Shown here piece by piece: positions 43,413-55,624 of a stretch of 64,000 nucleotides of DNA. The number at the start of each line of letters is the position of its first letter. Within the stretch, counting starts at the first letter, position 1. Made by a program: the position numbers and the translations under genes. The stretch covers positions 16,290,386 to 16,354,385 of the forward strand of contig JAJEKV010000003.1 in NCBI GenBank assembly GCA_021234155.1, given 5' to 3'. This DNA comes from Isoetes taiwanensis. Its lineage: Eukaryota; Streptophyta; Lycopodiopsida; Isoetales; Isoetaceae. The notes beneath the pieces are model-generated. The model had not been told where the DNA came from. It ran no database searches and saw only the letters and a program-made list of their open reading frames with translations.

Positions 43413-44944
43413 CATGTAGACTTGGACTTGACTTTTCAGAAGCAAATGTCCTTGTCTATTAATAAGAAACATGAGTGCAGCAGCACTCTTTTCCATCCTG
43501 GTGTATCTTTCTTCAAGGGCAGACCATTGTTTGCTTGCAAATACTATAGTATGTTTATCCTGCAAAATGGCTAATCCTATGGCCTTTTTAGTGACAGTGA
43601 TATAAACTTCAAATGGCATGTTCAAATCTGGTTTCTTCAAAAGTGTGGCTTCACATATGGATAAAATGAGAAAATCAAAAGCCTCTTGGCATTCTGAAGT
43701 CCATGTGATAGGTATATGCTTGCTTTCAGACTTAGAAAACTTGCCTACCCTTGTCAACTTAGAAATGGGACTCGAAATATGAGCAAAATTTGGAATATAC
43801 ATCCTAAGAAAACTTGTCATACCAATAAAACTCTTAACCTGCTTTAGATTATTGGGAGGTGCTAGCTTTTTGAGGGCTTCAATCTTATCTTGAGCAACTT
43901 GAATACCTTGGTTGGATATTTCATGTCCTAAGAGCTATCCTTTTGATGCAAAAAAGATGCATTTCTTTGATTTAGATTAACTCATGAACTCCTGCATAGA
44001 GAACAAATCTTTGCAAGTAATTCCACATGATTAGTAGAATGAGAGCCTAGACAAAGATCATCTAGATACACCCTGAACTCTTCAGCAGACATTGATTTGA
44101 AAATAACATCCATTGCCCTTTGGAAGGTAGCTGGAGCATTCATTAAACCAAATGGCATTCTTTTCATAGCATATGTGCCCAGGGAGTGACAAATGAAGTC
44201 TTTGGCTGATCCTCCTCTTTGATGCTGATCTGATTAAACCCTGGAAAACATGTCTTTCCCTGCAACAACATACAGAATTTCTTCTAGAAAAGGCAAAGGA
44301 TAACAATCTTTTATGGTAGCTTTGTTTAGGTCTCGATAATCTATGCAGATTCTCAAAGCACCATTCTTCTTTTCAACTGGAACAATGCATGACACCCATT
44401 CAGGATTAATAATTTCCACAATAACACCTGCATCCAACATCTTATGCAATTCATCTTTAATTAGATCTAAAAGTGAAGCATTGATCCTTCTTAATTTTTG
44501 AAAAACAGGTTTACATCCCTCTTTGATTTTGATCTCAAATTGACATACCTCTTCTTTAATACCAATGAGTTCAGAGTAATCCCAAGCAAATACATCACTT
44601 CTTTCTTCAAAGAATTTGGTGATTTCTTCCTTGTTTTGTGTATCAAAGAGGTCTCCCACAAACAGAGTCCTTTGTTGGCCATGTTTGTTGATAATGACTT
44701 CATTAGTTGCTTCCTCTTGTGATGCATTTAATTCTAATATGGGGCAAAATTCCTTAGCCTCGTCTTCATCAAGGTCTTCTTCTGGTATAGCTCCTTCAGA
44801 TAGATATGTCATTAAGGTATCTCTGCACAAAGCATCAGCTTCCCAATTCTGCTCCCTTGGGACATGAGTAATTTTCCAAGAAGTAAAATGAACAAGCATT
44901 CCCATTACCTGGTTTCTTAGAGACTCCATATCAGCATTCTTGGC
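43413..44944 (-). pseudogene. pol: Chimeric pol fragment G: end of aRNH, RT, part of gRNH
   Basis: On the minus strand it starts at the end of aRNH (NADMESLRNQVMG), which keeps the last Asp in EADAL. The first part (44944 to about 44250) is a diverged subtype: EQNWEADALCRDTLMTYLSEG, LFDTQNKEEITKFFEER. Near 44245-44255 it changes to ordinary family 1 RT with a loss of about 20 bases in the LDGFSG region. YLDD follows near 44065. Frame breaks lie near 44190 and 43860-43990. It stops within gRNH at QVQVYM, where the unrecognised segment begins. Confidence 0.78.
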
Positions 44945-45713
44945 CTGATTTCTGCAAAATGCCCTTCAAAACTTTATTAGTAGCTTTTGCTTGACCATTA
45001 CCCTGGGGATAGTAGGAGGAACTCTTGGTATGTTTGACTTTAAGAATGGTCAATAAATTAGCAATAAGTTCATTCACAAAAGGAGTACCTCTATCAGAAT
45101 GTAATTGTAGAGGAATACCAAACCGTGCACAAATATACTCATGTAAGAACTTTGCTGTTGTAAGGGCATTAGCCTGTCTCAAAGGAATTGCCTTTGCCCA
45201 TTTGGTAAAATAATCTGTAGCTACAATAATGTGCTGATGTTGCCCTGCAGAAGAGGGGTTAATAGGACCAATATAATCTAATCCCCAAATTTGAAAAGGT
45301 CCTGGAGAAATTATGGGGTTTAGTGCAGCTGGGAGAAGGATCCTTTTGCCAAATATTTGGCACTTGTGGCAAGATTTTATAGCAGTATAACTATCTTTAA
45401 ATATTGTAGGCCAATAGTAACCTGACCGAGAATTTTCTTGGCGAGTATCTCCAAAAAATGGCCTCCACATACTCCTTCATGCATTTCTCTAATGATCAAG
45501 GCAGATTCTTCTTCATTGACACACCTCAATAATAGTCCATCCCTCGTTGACTTTACATAAAACATCATTAATCATTCCAATCTGCACGCACTTTTCTTTT
45601 TAATCTCCTTTTTGCTGGCTCGAGGTCAATCCCGAGGGCGTCTCCTTGAATTGTAGAAAATTCTTTATAGGTAGCTGCCAATCCTGGCCCTCCTCTCCAT
45701 CATCATCATCGCC
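44945..45713 (-). pseudogene. pol: Unit I integrase, zinc module and core
   Basis: The core (45470-44945) is open with LDYIGPIN, SDRGTPF and a Lys for Glu neighbour change (QAKATNK), so the catalytic Glu reads Lys, as in unit J. The zinc module (45377-45568) and the linker before it are frameshifted, mostly at CAG/CTG sites relative to 51240-51540, which suggests consensus error. Confidence 0.78.
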
Positions 45714-47199
45714 TCAAAAATAAGCTAAGGCATCCACAAAATCAACAACTTCTACTACATCCTCATGGTCAAAGAAAATATAAGGTAAATAAAGACTGGG
45801 ACTCTTCACTTGATGTAACTCTTTTATAGAAATATCAAAGGTTTGTAACTTGCAAGCCCACCTTTGAATTTTTGGTTTAGAGGTAGCTTTACCAAATAAC
45901 AAACCTGTTGAATTTTGCTTCATATAAACTTGAACTGAACTCTTCAATAATAAATGACCTTGTCTCATCAATGAGAAACATGAGAGCAAAGCAAAGACAC
46001 TCTTCTCCATTCTGGTGTATTTTTCTTCAGTTGAACTCCACTGTTTGCTGGCAAAAGCTATGGTGTGCTTGTCCTGCAGAATAGCTAAGCCTATGGCCTT
46101 TTTAGTAATAGTAATGTAGACCTCAAATGGCTTGGCCAAATCTGGTTTTTTTAGGAGAGTTGCTTCACAAATGGACTTTATAAGCAACTCAAAGGACTCT
46201 TGGCAATCTGATGACCATGTGACAGGAACATACTTGCTCTCAGATTTGGAAATCCTGCCTATTCTTGTCAGCTTAGAAATAGGACTTATAATGTGAGCAA
46301 AATTAGGAATATACATCCTAAGAAAACTAGTCATGCCAATAAAACTTTTGACCTGCTTCAAGTTTTTGTGGGGCACCAGTTTTTTGAGAGCTTCAACCTT
46401 TTCTTGTGCCACCTGTATACCATTGTTGGATACCTCGTGTCCCAAAAGTTGTCCTTTGGATGCAAAAAAAAAAACATTTCTTTGGATTAAGGTTGACTCC
46501 AGATTCCCTACACAAAGAACATATTTTTGCCAACAATTCCAAATGATTAGTAGGGTGAGATCCTAAACAAAGGTCATCCAAATAAACTCTGAATTCTTGA
46601 GGAGACATAGGCCTAAAAATAACATCCATGGCTCTCTGGAAAGTAGCAGGTGCATTCATTAGTCCAAAAGGCATTCTTTTCATTGCATAAGTTCCCCAAG
46701 GGGTAATAAAAGAGGTCTTGGGTTGGTCTTCTTCTTTAATACTAATCTGATTGAATCCTGAGAAGCCATCTAAAAATGAGTACACCTCTTTACCTGCTAC
46801 AGAATATAAGATCTCTTCTAAAAAGGGCAAAGGGTAACAATCTTTGATGGTAGCTTTGTTGAGGTCTCGATAGTCAATGCAAATTCTTAAAGCACCACTT
46901 TTCTTCTCCACAGGAACAATACAAGATACCCATTCTGGATTAATAATTTCAATAATAACACCTGCATCCAACATCTTATCCAATTCATCTTTAATTAGTC
47001 CCATTAGTGAAGCATTAATCCTTCTTAATTTCTGAAAAACAGGTTTACAACCTTCTTTAATCTTAATTTCAAATTGACATACATCAGTTTTGATACCTGA
47101 TAGCTCTGAATAATCCCAAGCAAATACATCTCTCCTTTCTTCAAAAAACACTTGTATGTTCTCTTTGTTTTGATATTCAATCAAATCCCCAACAAACAA
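45714..47199 (-). pseudogene. pol: Unit I RT and gRNH
   Basis: RT with LDGFSG, ITPWGTYAMKRMPFG and YLDD (about 46590). The frame breaks at an A run near 46466-46477, where J has fewer A. The gRNH is degenerate (YITIT and YMKQN at the usual Asp sites). It is closely similar to unit J (about 51550-53030), offset by about 5.8 kb, so I and J are duplicates. Confidence 0.82.
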
Positions 47200-48147
47200 G
47201 GTTCGAGTCTTACCATTCTTAGTGATTACAATCTCTTCAGTCTCCTTTTTTTTTTATGCATCAATGGTCAAAATAGGACAGAGTGCTTTTACTTCATTGT
47301 CATCAAGATCATCTTCAGGAATAGCTCCCATCAGTTAAATGTGACATGAGAGTCTCCCTACACAAAGCATCAGCTTCAAAATTCTGTTCTCTGGGGATAT
47401 GAGTGATTTCCCATGAAGCAAAACTCGAGAGCACTCCCATTGCTTGATTCTTCAAGAGCTCCATATCTGCATTTTTTGTTTGATAGTCTCATGAAACTTG
47501 TCTGCAGATTAATTGTGAATCACCATAAATGTGAATATTGGCAATATTCATAGATTTAGCTTCCTGGAGACCTGCAATCAAAGCTTTATATTCTGCCACA
47601 TTAGAAGTGACTTGAGGAAAGATCCTTCCTACTTTAGCTAAAAGTTTGTGAGAAGAGTCTTTCAAAATAGCAGCAGATGATGCAACATTTAATTTCTTAG
47701 AGATACCTCCATCAAACCATAAGAACCCTGTTGGTCCTTGTATGCTGAGAGGTGCACTTTCCATAATAAGAGGAACCATCTCATATTTTCTTGGTCTTAT
47801 ATTTTTTACCCTGTAAGATCCCAAAGGTTCTTCAATTAGCATTTCTTTAATAAAATGTACCTCTTCCTTGGAGTCATAGGACCCCTCTTGGTTATAAATT
47901 GTAGCAGTCTGAGAGCCATTGGAGATGGTACATCTCCCTTGAGACCAGACTGGCCTGGCATCCACAGTGGCTAACCATCTCCTTCCTAAGAGTAAGTCAT
48001 AGATATCAGATTCATCTCCTATATCTTCAAAAGCCACCACAATAAAGTTAGCAGCTACAGTTATGCCTTCTGTGTTAACAGGCACTTTAGTCACCACACC
48101 AATAGGAGAAATCTTAGCATTATAAAAAGATTTTAATAACATAGAAG
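47200..48147 (-). pseudogene. pol: Unit I protease second half and aRNH
   Basis: The second half of protease (SFYNAKISPIGVV to WSQGRCTISN) and an aRNH with FDGG, AEYKAL and GDSQL. A one-base change at 47497 and an extra A near 47332 break the frame to RT. At 48147/48148 the protease is fused in frame to integrase of unit J (NLLKKA, then SMLLKS) over a short AAGCTTTTTT-like overlap. The protease active site is missing. Confidence 0.82.
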
Positions 48148-48227
48148 CTTTTTTAAGCAAATTAGCATTCTCAGCTTCCATTCTATATTCTTCTAAATGC
48201 AAAAGGGTATCCAGTCTTTCCTGCAAG
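48148..48227 (-). pseudogene. pol: Unit J integrase, piece left of the solo LTR
   Basis: Encodes LQERLDTLLHLEEYRMEAEN and a few more residues of the integrase linker. It continues at 50577 once the solo LTR and one copy of GCAAG are removed. Confidence 0.85.
48223..48227 (+). repeat. 5-bp target duplication GCAAG (left)
   Basis: Pairs with GCAAG at 50577-50581. Other integrase copies have a single GCAAG here. Confidence 0.9.
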
Positions 48228-50576
48228 TGCTGCCATGCTATGGCAGCATGTAAGAGCCAAGCATGTATTAGCACTAATCCTATCAGTTTGGTTCAATTTG
48301 CAAGATATTAGGAGAATGCTTCACTAGCATACACTCAAGTTTGAAGAGCAAAGGAAGGACAATTGACTCAAGTCACTCAAGAGATACAAAAAGGTCAAAC
48401 AAGCATGGGAAGTGTAGAGAAGAAGAGAAAGAAGATCCCTTAAAGAGCATTCCATGGTATGTGATCATTTATGAGCTTGGCATCTTTGGCATTTTTTTGA
48501 TTTCCATCCTCATCCACTCCACCATCCCAAATAGCATTGAACCTTGGCTCCTTCCTCATACACCTCCCAAAGTCAAACTTGACCTTGAAAGTTCTTTCTA
48601 GTCAAAATACACCTTCATAAAACACCCACTTTCTTCATCATCCACTAGTTCAAGAGAGACTTGACATAGTCACAACTTTGCTTATGAAGTCAACATTCCA
48701 TGCAACTTGAGCAAAATGTAGAGAGGCTTGCAAAATCCCTAAGGGAAATGCTCAAAATTCAAATATGCCTCAAAGATGCCTCAAAGATGCTCCACAAAAT
48801 TTTTGGCTTCCTAATGAGCACTAGATGTGCCAAGTCCCTCTACACCATACTACACACATCACACCCATCACCATTTTATCCTTTTCATCTCAAACTCTCA
48901 TTCAAATCAAAATTCATTTCAAAATATCATTGTTGCCACATCACTTTTGACACCTCATCATTCACACACATCATCTCCACATCATTCTAAAAATTTTGAC
49001 TAGAGAGAATTTTCAAGTTCAAGTGGGCTGACACGTCATCATTCCCATTGGCCATGTCATGCTACCTAGCCATGCCATCTTTTTCAAATGCCACTCCATC
49101 CACTCCCCAAATTTTTTTCCAAATTCCAAAGAGCTCTATGGTGAAAAAAGACCCCAGAATATTATAGGGCACAAAAAAAGATTCCCCTAGAAAAAAAAGA
49201 ATTTTGAGAAAAGGCCTTATTCTAGGCATGATATATGTTTTCTAGGGAATCGTGCCATAGGGTGTAAGGGGTGCAAAAATTTTCCTATCTACCCCCACCT
49301 AATTTCTCTTCCAAGCCAATCCCCCGCCAAGCGTGGAGCATCCGGGCGTGGGGGCTGGTGGAGGTACCGAATCCCACGTGGACACCGCATTTGCAATAAT
49401 CGAAAAGAATGGATTTTTAGCCCTTATATACCTTGTCTCCCAAATTCGATCAGGCCTGTGGGATATTGAGCTTCGAACTACCAAAAAACCTAAATCTGGA
49501 AAACGCCAAGATCTGTTCAATCTGGCCAAACAAACCATTAAATCACTACCTAAACTGGCCGAATCATCATGTTTAATGCCATGAATGCTTAGTGCAAGCT
49601 AGAAGACAGAAGATTGGAGGGAAATAATTGAGATCTCAACGGAACAGAACATTCTACAAAAGGGGATTTTCTGCACAGAAGATTTTCGAGGGCTTGAAGG
49701 CAAAGAAGAAAGATTTGGCTTGAAGAAGGACCGGCTTGATAATCTTGAGCTTGTTTCTGACCTCCTATGTTTACCTTTGATCTGGATTGTTGACTCAATA
49801 CTCCGGATTTTATATGTGTACCTATTTAATCCTGTGCCCAAGACCCCGAGCTTGGGATATTACATTGTATCTTCTGAGTGACTGATTAAATTGAAAATCC
49901 GACCTTTGTAGCAATTTGCTTGAGTTGCATTGTGATCTTTTTCCAAAAAGAGAAAATTGTTATTGGTTGAGTGTCTAGTGCCTGCACAAATTGTTAGTTG
50001 CGTGCTGTCTGCCTAAGTTGCAAATCTGTAGAGCCAGGCAATGCTAAATACACGCACAGTTCACCTATAGTAAACATTCTCTCTCGAGTTTATTCTCTTC
50101 TCATAGTCTTAGGCAAAAAATTATCAAAAGAAAAAATTAGGTCCCTTCTGGTCAAAGAAAAAAGTTGGCCCTTGGTGTGCAGACAAATCTGAGAAAGATA
50201 GAGCTGGTAGCTCCAGAAAATTCACCACCAATGTCGAGTTTCAAATTTCAGCTCTCGGTTAGGGATATTGACCAAAAATTGACTGGGTCAGTGATCTGAT
50301 TTCTGCCTACCTAGCCTACCCTGACCTTGTTGAGTTTTTGCAGTTAGATTGTGTCAAGTGTTGAGCATCTAGTAGAAAGATATCCAGACCCATAGCTTCA
50401 TAGATCACATCCTGCAACTTATTTTGTGAGGCAGACTTTTTTATCTTCAGGGAAACTCACTCTTAGTGAACTCTTGTGCATTTTTCTGGAATCTTTGCAC
50501 TCAGAGTGGTTGCCTTAAGCAACCTGGAGGTTCTAAACCACTGAGGTTGAAGGTTTTGCCAGGAACACCTTCAACA
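48228..50576 (+). repeat. Solo LTR-2
   Basis: 2349 bp, TGCTG...CAACA, flanked by GCAAG on both sides and interrupting integrase of unit J. The 5' palindrome is TGCTGCCAT, GCT, ATGGCAGCA (48228-48248). A TATA-like TTTTATATG lies at 49808-49816. That the 3' end is a true LTR end is shown at 58229, where the same ACCTTCAACA precedes a primer site. With no internal region, it is a solo LTR left by LTR-LTR recombination. Confidence 0.88.
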
Positions 50577-51828
50577 GCAAGGCATACTCGAAAGGCAAAC
50601 ACAACTTATGAGCTAACCTCAGAGATGGAAGCTCAAGCTCTGCTGGAAGCACAGCTTCAATGCCATAAACTAAGTTAAAAGGGGTATGAGTGGTTGCTGC
50701 TTTGATGGTGACTCTATAAGCCCATAGGGCATCCACTAGTTTAACATGCCAATCCTTTTGATTATCATCCACTGTTTTCTGCAAAATGCCCTTCAAAACT
50801 TTATTAGTAGCTTTTGCTTGACCATTACCCTGGGGATAGTAGGAGGAACTCTTGGTATGTTTGACTTTAAGAATGGTCAATAAATTAGCAATAACTTCAT
50901 TCACAAAAGGAGTACCTCTATCAGAATGTAATTGTAGAGGAATACCAAACCGTGCACAAATATACTCATGTAAGAACTTTGCTGTTGTAAGGGCATTAGC
51001 CTGTCTCAAAGGAATTGCCTCTGCCCATTTGGTAAAATAATCTGTAGCTACAATAATGTGCTGATGTTGCCCTGCAGAAGAGGGGTTAATAGGACCAATA
51101 TAATCTAATCCCCAAATTTGAAAAGGTCCTGGAGAAATTATGGGGTTTAGTGCAGCTGGGAGAAGGGTCCTTTTGCCAAATATTTGGCACTTGTGGCAAG
51201 ATTTTATAGCAGTATAACAATCTTTAAATATTGTAGGCCAATAGTAACCTGACCTGAGAATTTTCTTGGCAGTAGTATCTCCAGCAAAATGGCCTCCACA
51301 TACTCCTTCATGCATTTCTCTAATGATCAAGGCAGATTCTTCTTCATTGACACACCTCAATAATAGTCCATCCCTGTTGACTTTACATAAAACATCATTA
51401 ATCATTCTGAACTGCCTGCACTTTTCTTTAAATCTCCTTTGCTGGCTCGAGGTCAATCCTGAGGGCGTCTCCTTGAATTGTAGAAAATTCTTTATAGGTA
51501 GCTGCCAATCCTGTTGGCCCTGCTCATCATCATCTGCCTGTAAATAAGCTAAGGCATCCACAAAATCAACAACTTCTACTACATCCTCATGGTCAAAGAA
51601 AATATAAGGTAAATAAAGACTGGGACTCTTCACTTGATGTAACTCTTTTATAGAAATATCAAAGGTTTGTAACTTGCAAGCCCACCTTTGAATTTTTGGT
51701 TTAGAGGTAGCTTTACCAAATAACAAACCTGTTGGATTTTGCTTCATATAAACTTGAACTGAACTCTTCAATAATAAATGACCTTGTCTGTCAATGAGAA
51801 ACATGAGAGCAGCAGCACTCTTCTCCAT
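50577..51828 (-). pseudogene. pol: Unit J gRNH and integrase
   Basis: One open stretch from the second part of gRNH through the zinc module (HX6H, CHKC) and core. LDYIGPIN and SDRGTPF are present, but the catalytic Glu is Lys (GQAKATNK). The frame is then cut by the solo LTR-2 at 50577. The missing C-terminal GPY/F module was lost at the join with unit I. Confidence 0.85.
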
Positions 51829-53112
51829 TCTGGTGTATTTTTCTTCAGTTGAACTCGCAGAATAGCTAAGCCTATGGCCTTTTTAGTAATAGTAATGTAG
51901 ACCTCAAATGGCTTGGCCAAATCTGGTTTTTTTAGGAGAGTTGCTTCACAAATGGACTTTATAAGCAACTCAAAGGACTCTTGGCAATCTGATGACCATG
52001 TGACAGGAACATACTTGCTCTCAGATTTGGAAATCCTGCCTATTCTTGTCAGCTTAGAAATAGGACTTATAATGTGAGCAAAATTAGGAATATACATCCT
52101 AAGAAAACTAGTCATGCCAATAAAACTTTTGACCTGCTTCAAGTTTTTGTGGGGCACCAGTTTTTTGAGAGCTTCAACCTTTTCTTGTGCCAACCTGTAT
52201 ACCATTGTTGGATACCTCGTGTCCCAAAAGTTGTCCTTTGGATGCAAAAAAAATACATTTCTTTGGATTAAGGTTGACTCCAGATTCCCTACACAAAGAA
52301 CATATTTTTGCCAACAATTCCAAATGATTAGTAGGGTGAGATCCTAAACAAAGGTCATCCAAATAAACTCTGAATTCTTGAGGAGACATAGGCCTAAAAA
52401 TAACATCCATGGCTCTCTGGAAAGTAGCAGGTGCATTCATTAGTCCAAAAGGCATTCTTTTCATTGCATAAGTTCCCCAAAGGGTAATAAAAGAGGTCTT
52501 GGGTTGGTCTTCTTCTTTAATACTAATCTGATTGAATCCTGAGAAGCCATCTAAAAATGAGTACACCTCTTTACCTGCTACAGCATATAAGATCTCTTCT
52601 AAAAAGGGCAAAGGGTAACAATCTTTGATGGTAGCTTTGTTGAGGTCTCGATAGTCAATGCAAATTCTTAAAGCACCACTTTTCTTCTCCACATGAACAA
52701 TACAAGATACCCATTCTGGATTAATAATTTCAATAATAACACCTGCATCCAACATCTTATCCAATTCATCTTTAATTAGTCCCATTAGTGAAGCATTAAT
52801 CCTTCTTAATTTCTGAAAAACAGGTTTACAACCTTCTTTAATCTTAATTTCAAATTGACATACATCAGTTTTGATACCTGATAGCTCTGAATAATCCCAA
52901 GCAAATACATCTCTCCTTTCTTCAAAAAACACTTGTATGTTCTCTTTGTTTTGATATTCAATCAAATCCCCAACAAACAAGGTTCGAGTCTTACCATTCT
53001 TAGTGATTACAATCTCTTGATCTCCTTTTTTTTTTGATGCATCAATGGTCAAAATAGCACGTAGTGCTTTTACTTCATTGTCATCAAGATCATCTTCGTG
53101 AATAGCTCCCAT
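51768..53112 (-). pseudogene. pol: Unit J RT and start of gRNH
   Basis: RT with LDGFSG and YLDD (about 52370). There is an extra A near 52192 (GCCAACCTG versus GCCACCTG) and a deletion of about 45 bases near 51856 in gRNH. Upstream, the end of the aRNH linker has changes at CAG sites (53046-53115). Confidence 0.82.
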
Positions 53113-53233
53113 CGGTTAAATGTGACATGAGAGTCTCCCTACACAAAGCATCAGCTTCAAAATTCTGTTCTCTGGGGATATGAGTGATTTCCCATGAAGC
53201 AAAACTTCGAGAGCACTCCCATTGCTTGATTCT

Positions 53234-54717
53234 TCAAGAGCTCCATATCTGCATTTTTGTTTGATAGTCTCCTGAAACTTGTCTGCAGATTAATTGTGAA
53301 TCACCATAAATGTGAATATTGGCAATATTCATAGATTTAGCTTCCTGGAGACCTGCAATCAAAGCTTTATATTCTGCCACATTAGAAGTGACTTGAGGAA
53401 AGATCCTTCCTACTTTAGCTAAAAGTTTGTGAGAAGAGTCTTTCAAAATAGCAGTGAGATGATGCAACATTTAATTTCTTAGAGATACCTCCATCAAACC
53501 ATAAGAACCCCTGTTGGTCCTTGTATGCTGAGAGGTGCACTTTCCATAATAAGAGGAACCATCTCATATTTTCTTGGTCTTATATTTTTTACCCTGTAAG
53601 ATCCCAAAGGTTCTTCAATTAGCATTTCTTTAATAAAATGTACCTCTTCCTTGGAGTCATAGGACCCCTCTTGGTTATAAATTGTAGCAGTCTGAGAGCC
53701 ATTGGAGATGGTACATCTCCCTTGAGACCAGACTGGCCTGGCATCCACAGTGGCTAACCATCTCCTTCCTAAGAGTAAGTCATAGATATCAGATTCATCT
53801 CCTATATCTTCAAAAGCCACCACAATAAAGTTAGCAGCTACATTTATGCCTTCTGTGTTAACAGGCACTTTAGTCACCACACCAATAGGAGAAATCTTAG
53901 CATTATAAAAAGATTTTAATAACATAGAAGCTTTCTTATCCACCTCAAAACCACATTTCTTCATAATATGATATGGCATGATATTTAGAGGGGAATCCCC
54001 ATCAAGTAACACATTAGAGAAAGTATACCCTCCTAAAGTAGCTGAACATGTGAATGCTCCAGGGTCTTCTTCATGCTGTGCTAGAATAAGGTCAGTGGCA
54101 TCAGTAAAATTCACACAAGCATTTAATACCTCACCATTAGTTTGCTGAAGTACCCTTTTTCTATAACTAGGTGCAATCTTTAATAAAGTAAAAAGATCCA
54201 CACTCACCTTAGAATTTTTAAGCAAAACATCTACCTCATCAAAGTCTTGATCTTTCTTACCATATTTTTGCTGAGGGGGTGGAGCTATGGTTTGAGCAGG
54301 TGATTCTACTATAGGTGGTACAGGCCTGGCAGTAGAATGCCTACTTGGTTCAGCATGTACTTGAGCTTCATTCATGCTTCTAGTTTGCACCACCATAACT
54401 TCTTCAGATTTAGGAACTTCTGTAGCTTGAATAAATCTTATAGAGGTGCTTGGTTCAGCAAATCTCACAGGGGGTTTGGACTCTGGTCTCTTCTCTTTTT
54501 CCTGCTTAGCAAAATATTCCTTAACAGCACACCTAGCATCAGTATGGCCAACCTCTTTATAAAAAGAACAAACAGGACATTCCTTTCCAAAGTGGCCTTT
54601 CCTATTACATTTGGGGCACACTTGCCAATAGCATATTTCTGATGGGTGAGAATTCCTATTGCAATGAATACATTCAGGGTAAGTTTTACCTGTTCTTGCA
54701 GCCTTGAGTTCAACCAA
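53234..54717 (-). pseudogene. pol: Unit J zinc knuckles, protease and aRNH
   Basis: Knuckles (CIHCNRNSHPSEIC, CPKCNRKGHFGKEC; the third has Tyr for the second Cys: CSFYKEVGH). The protease active site reads LLDGDS and the rest of protease is complete to ISNGSQ. aRNH is split: FDGG is lost at a frameshift near 53508, while AEYKAL and GDSQL remain in 53470-53234. Several breaks are at CAG/CTG. Confidence 0.82.
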
Positions 54718-54734
54718 TTGTTTGGTTATTTCTG

Positions 54735-55583
54735 CTAAGGCTTCAGTAACCTTGGATGGGTCTGACTTGACCTCTGCAACTTGAGAATTGGCTTCCTCCT
54801 CTTTGGATTTCTTTTTCTCTTTTTGTATGGCATAAACTGGAATAGAAGGTGATGATCATAATGTGCATCAGTAGCATCAGGGTAAAACGGGTCAGGAGTA
54901 TGATGAGGAGCATAATGCTTATCAGGCAAAGTAGAGAGCATCTGGGTTAGATCAGTGGTTTTGGCAAAGACTTTGTGAATGGAATCAAACCCTTCAGCAG
55001 CTTGGATTTTGAGCAACTTTCTTTGGATATCTGGTCTTCTTTGCAGACCATTAATAAAAAAATAACTAAAAACAGAGTTGGGATGGTGACTTGTGCTTTT
55101 TGACACCTGCTCATGAATGTACTAAACCTCTCCTTGTATTGATTCACACTTTCTCCTGCATGTATAGAAATACCTTGCAGTTCATTAACCAAATCTTGTG
55201 GAGCAGCTAACTTACCAAATCTATCCAGAAACTTCTTGACAAGTTCATCCCATGAAGTGGTACCCATTAGCTTCTCATAAGTTAACCAAGCACCAGCTTC
55301 ACTCTCATCTTTGAAACATTTTTCAAATTCTGAAAGCTTGCATCCTTTCTTGAAACCATAATCCACGTAATAGTCTTCAAATATTCTCAAAAAGTGGTTA
55401 GCACTCATCTTTGGAATCAAAGGTAGGCAAGGGAACAGGGACATTCAACTCAAACTGGTATGGCATGTTTTGAAGTAAGCTAGTTGAGAAACTTAAAGGC
55501 AATGGCCTTTCTCTGCAATGATCTGATACATCAACATCCTCCAATGGTTCTGATTCTGCTGGAAATTTTTGCTTTGGAGCCAT
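54735..55583 (-). pseudogene. gag: Unit J gag
   Basis: ATG at 55583 (MAPKQKFPAE). The Gag core has FEDYYVDYGF and WDELVKKFLDRFG. The frame shifts at about 55410 (extra base in TCATCTTTGG), 55070 and 54850. It is preceded by a primer site and LTR in normal spacing. Confidence 0.84.
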
Positions 55584-55602
55584 GAGTTCTGAGATCCAGG
55601 AA

Positions 55603-55621
55603 GATCTCGGTAGAACCTCCA
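55603..55621 (-). promoter_or_regulatory. Primer binding site, probably tRNA-Gln
   Basis: The minus strand reads TGGAGGTTCTACCGAGATC, three bases from the LTR end at 55625. Confidence 0.77.
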
Positions 55622-55624
55622 AGA

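Noticed and set aside
49299-49584. Overlapping frames on both strands in the solo LTR-2 near a GC-rich patch
   Set aside because: They lie within an LTR and show no domain.
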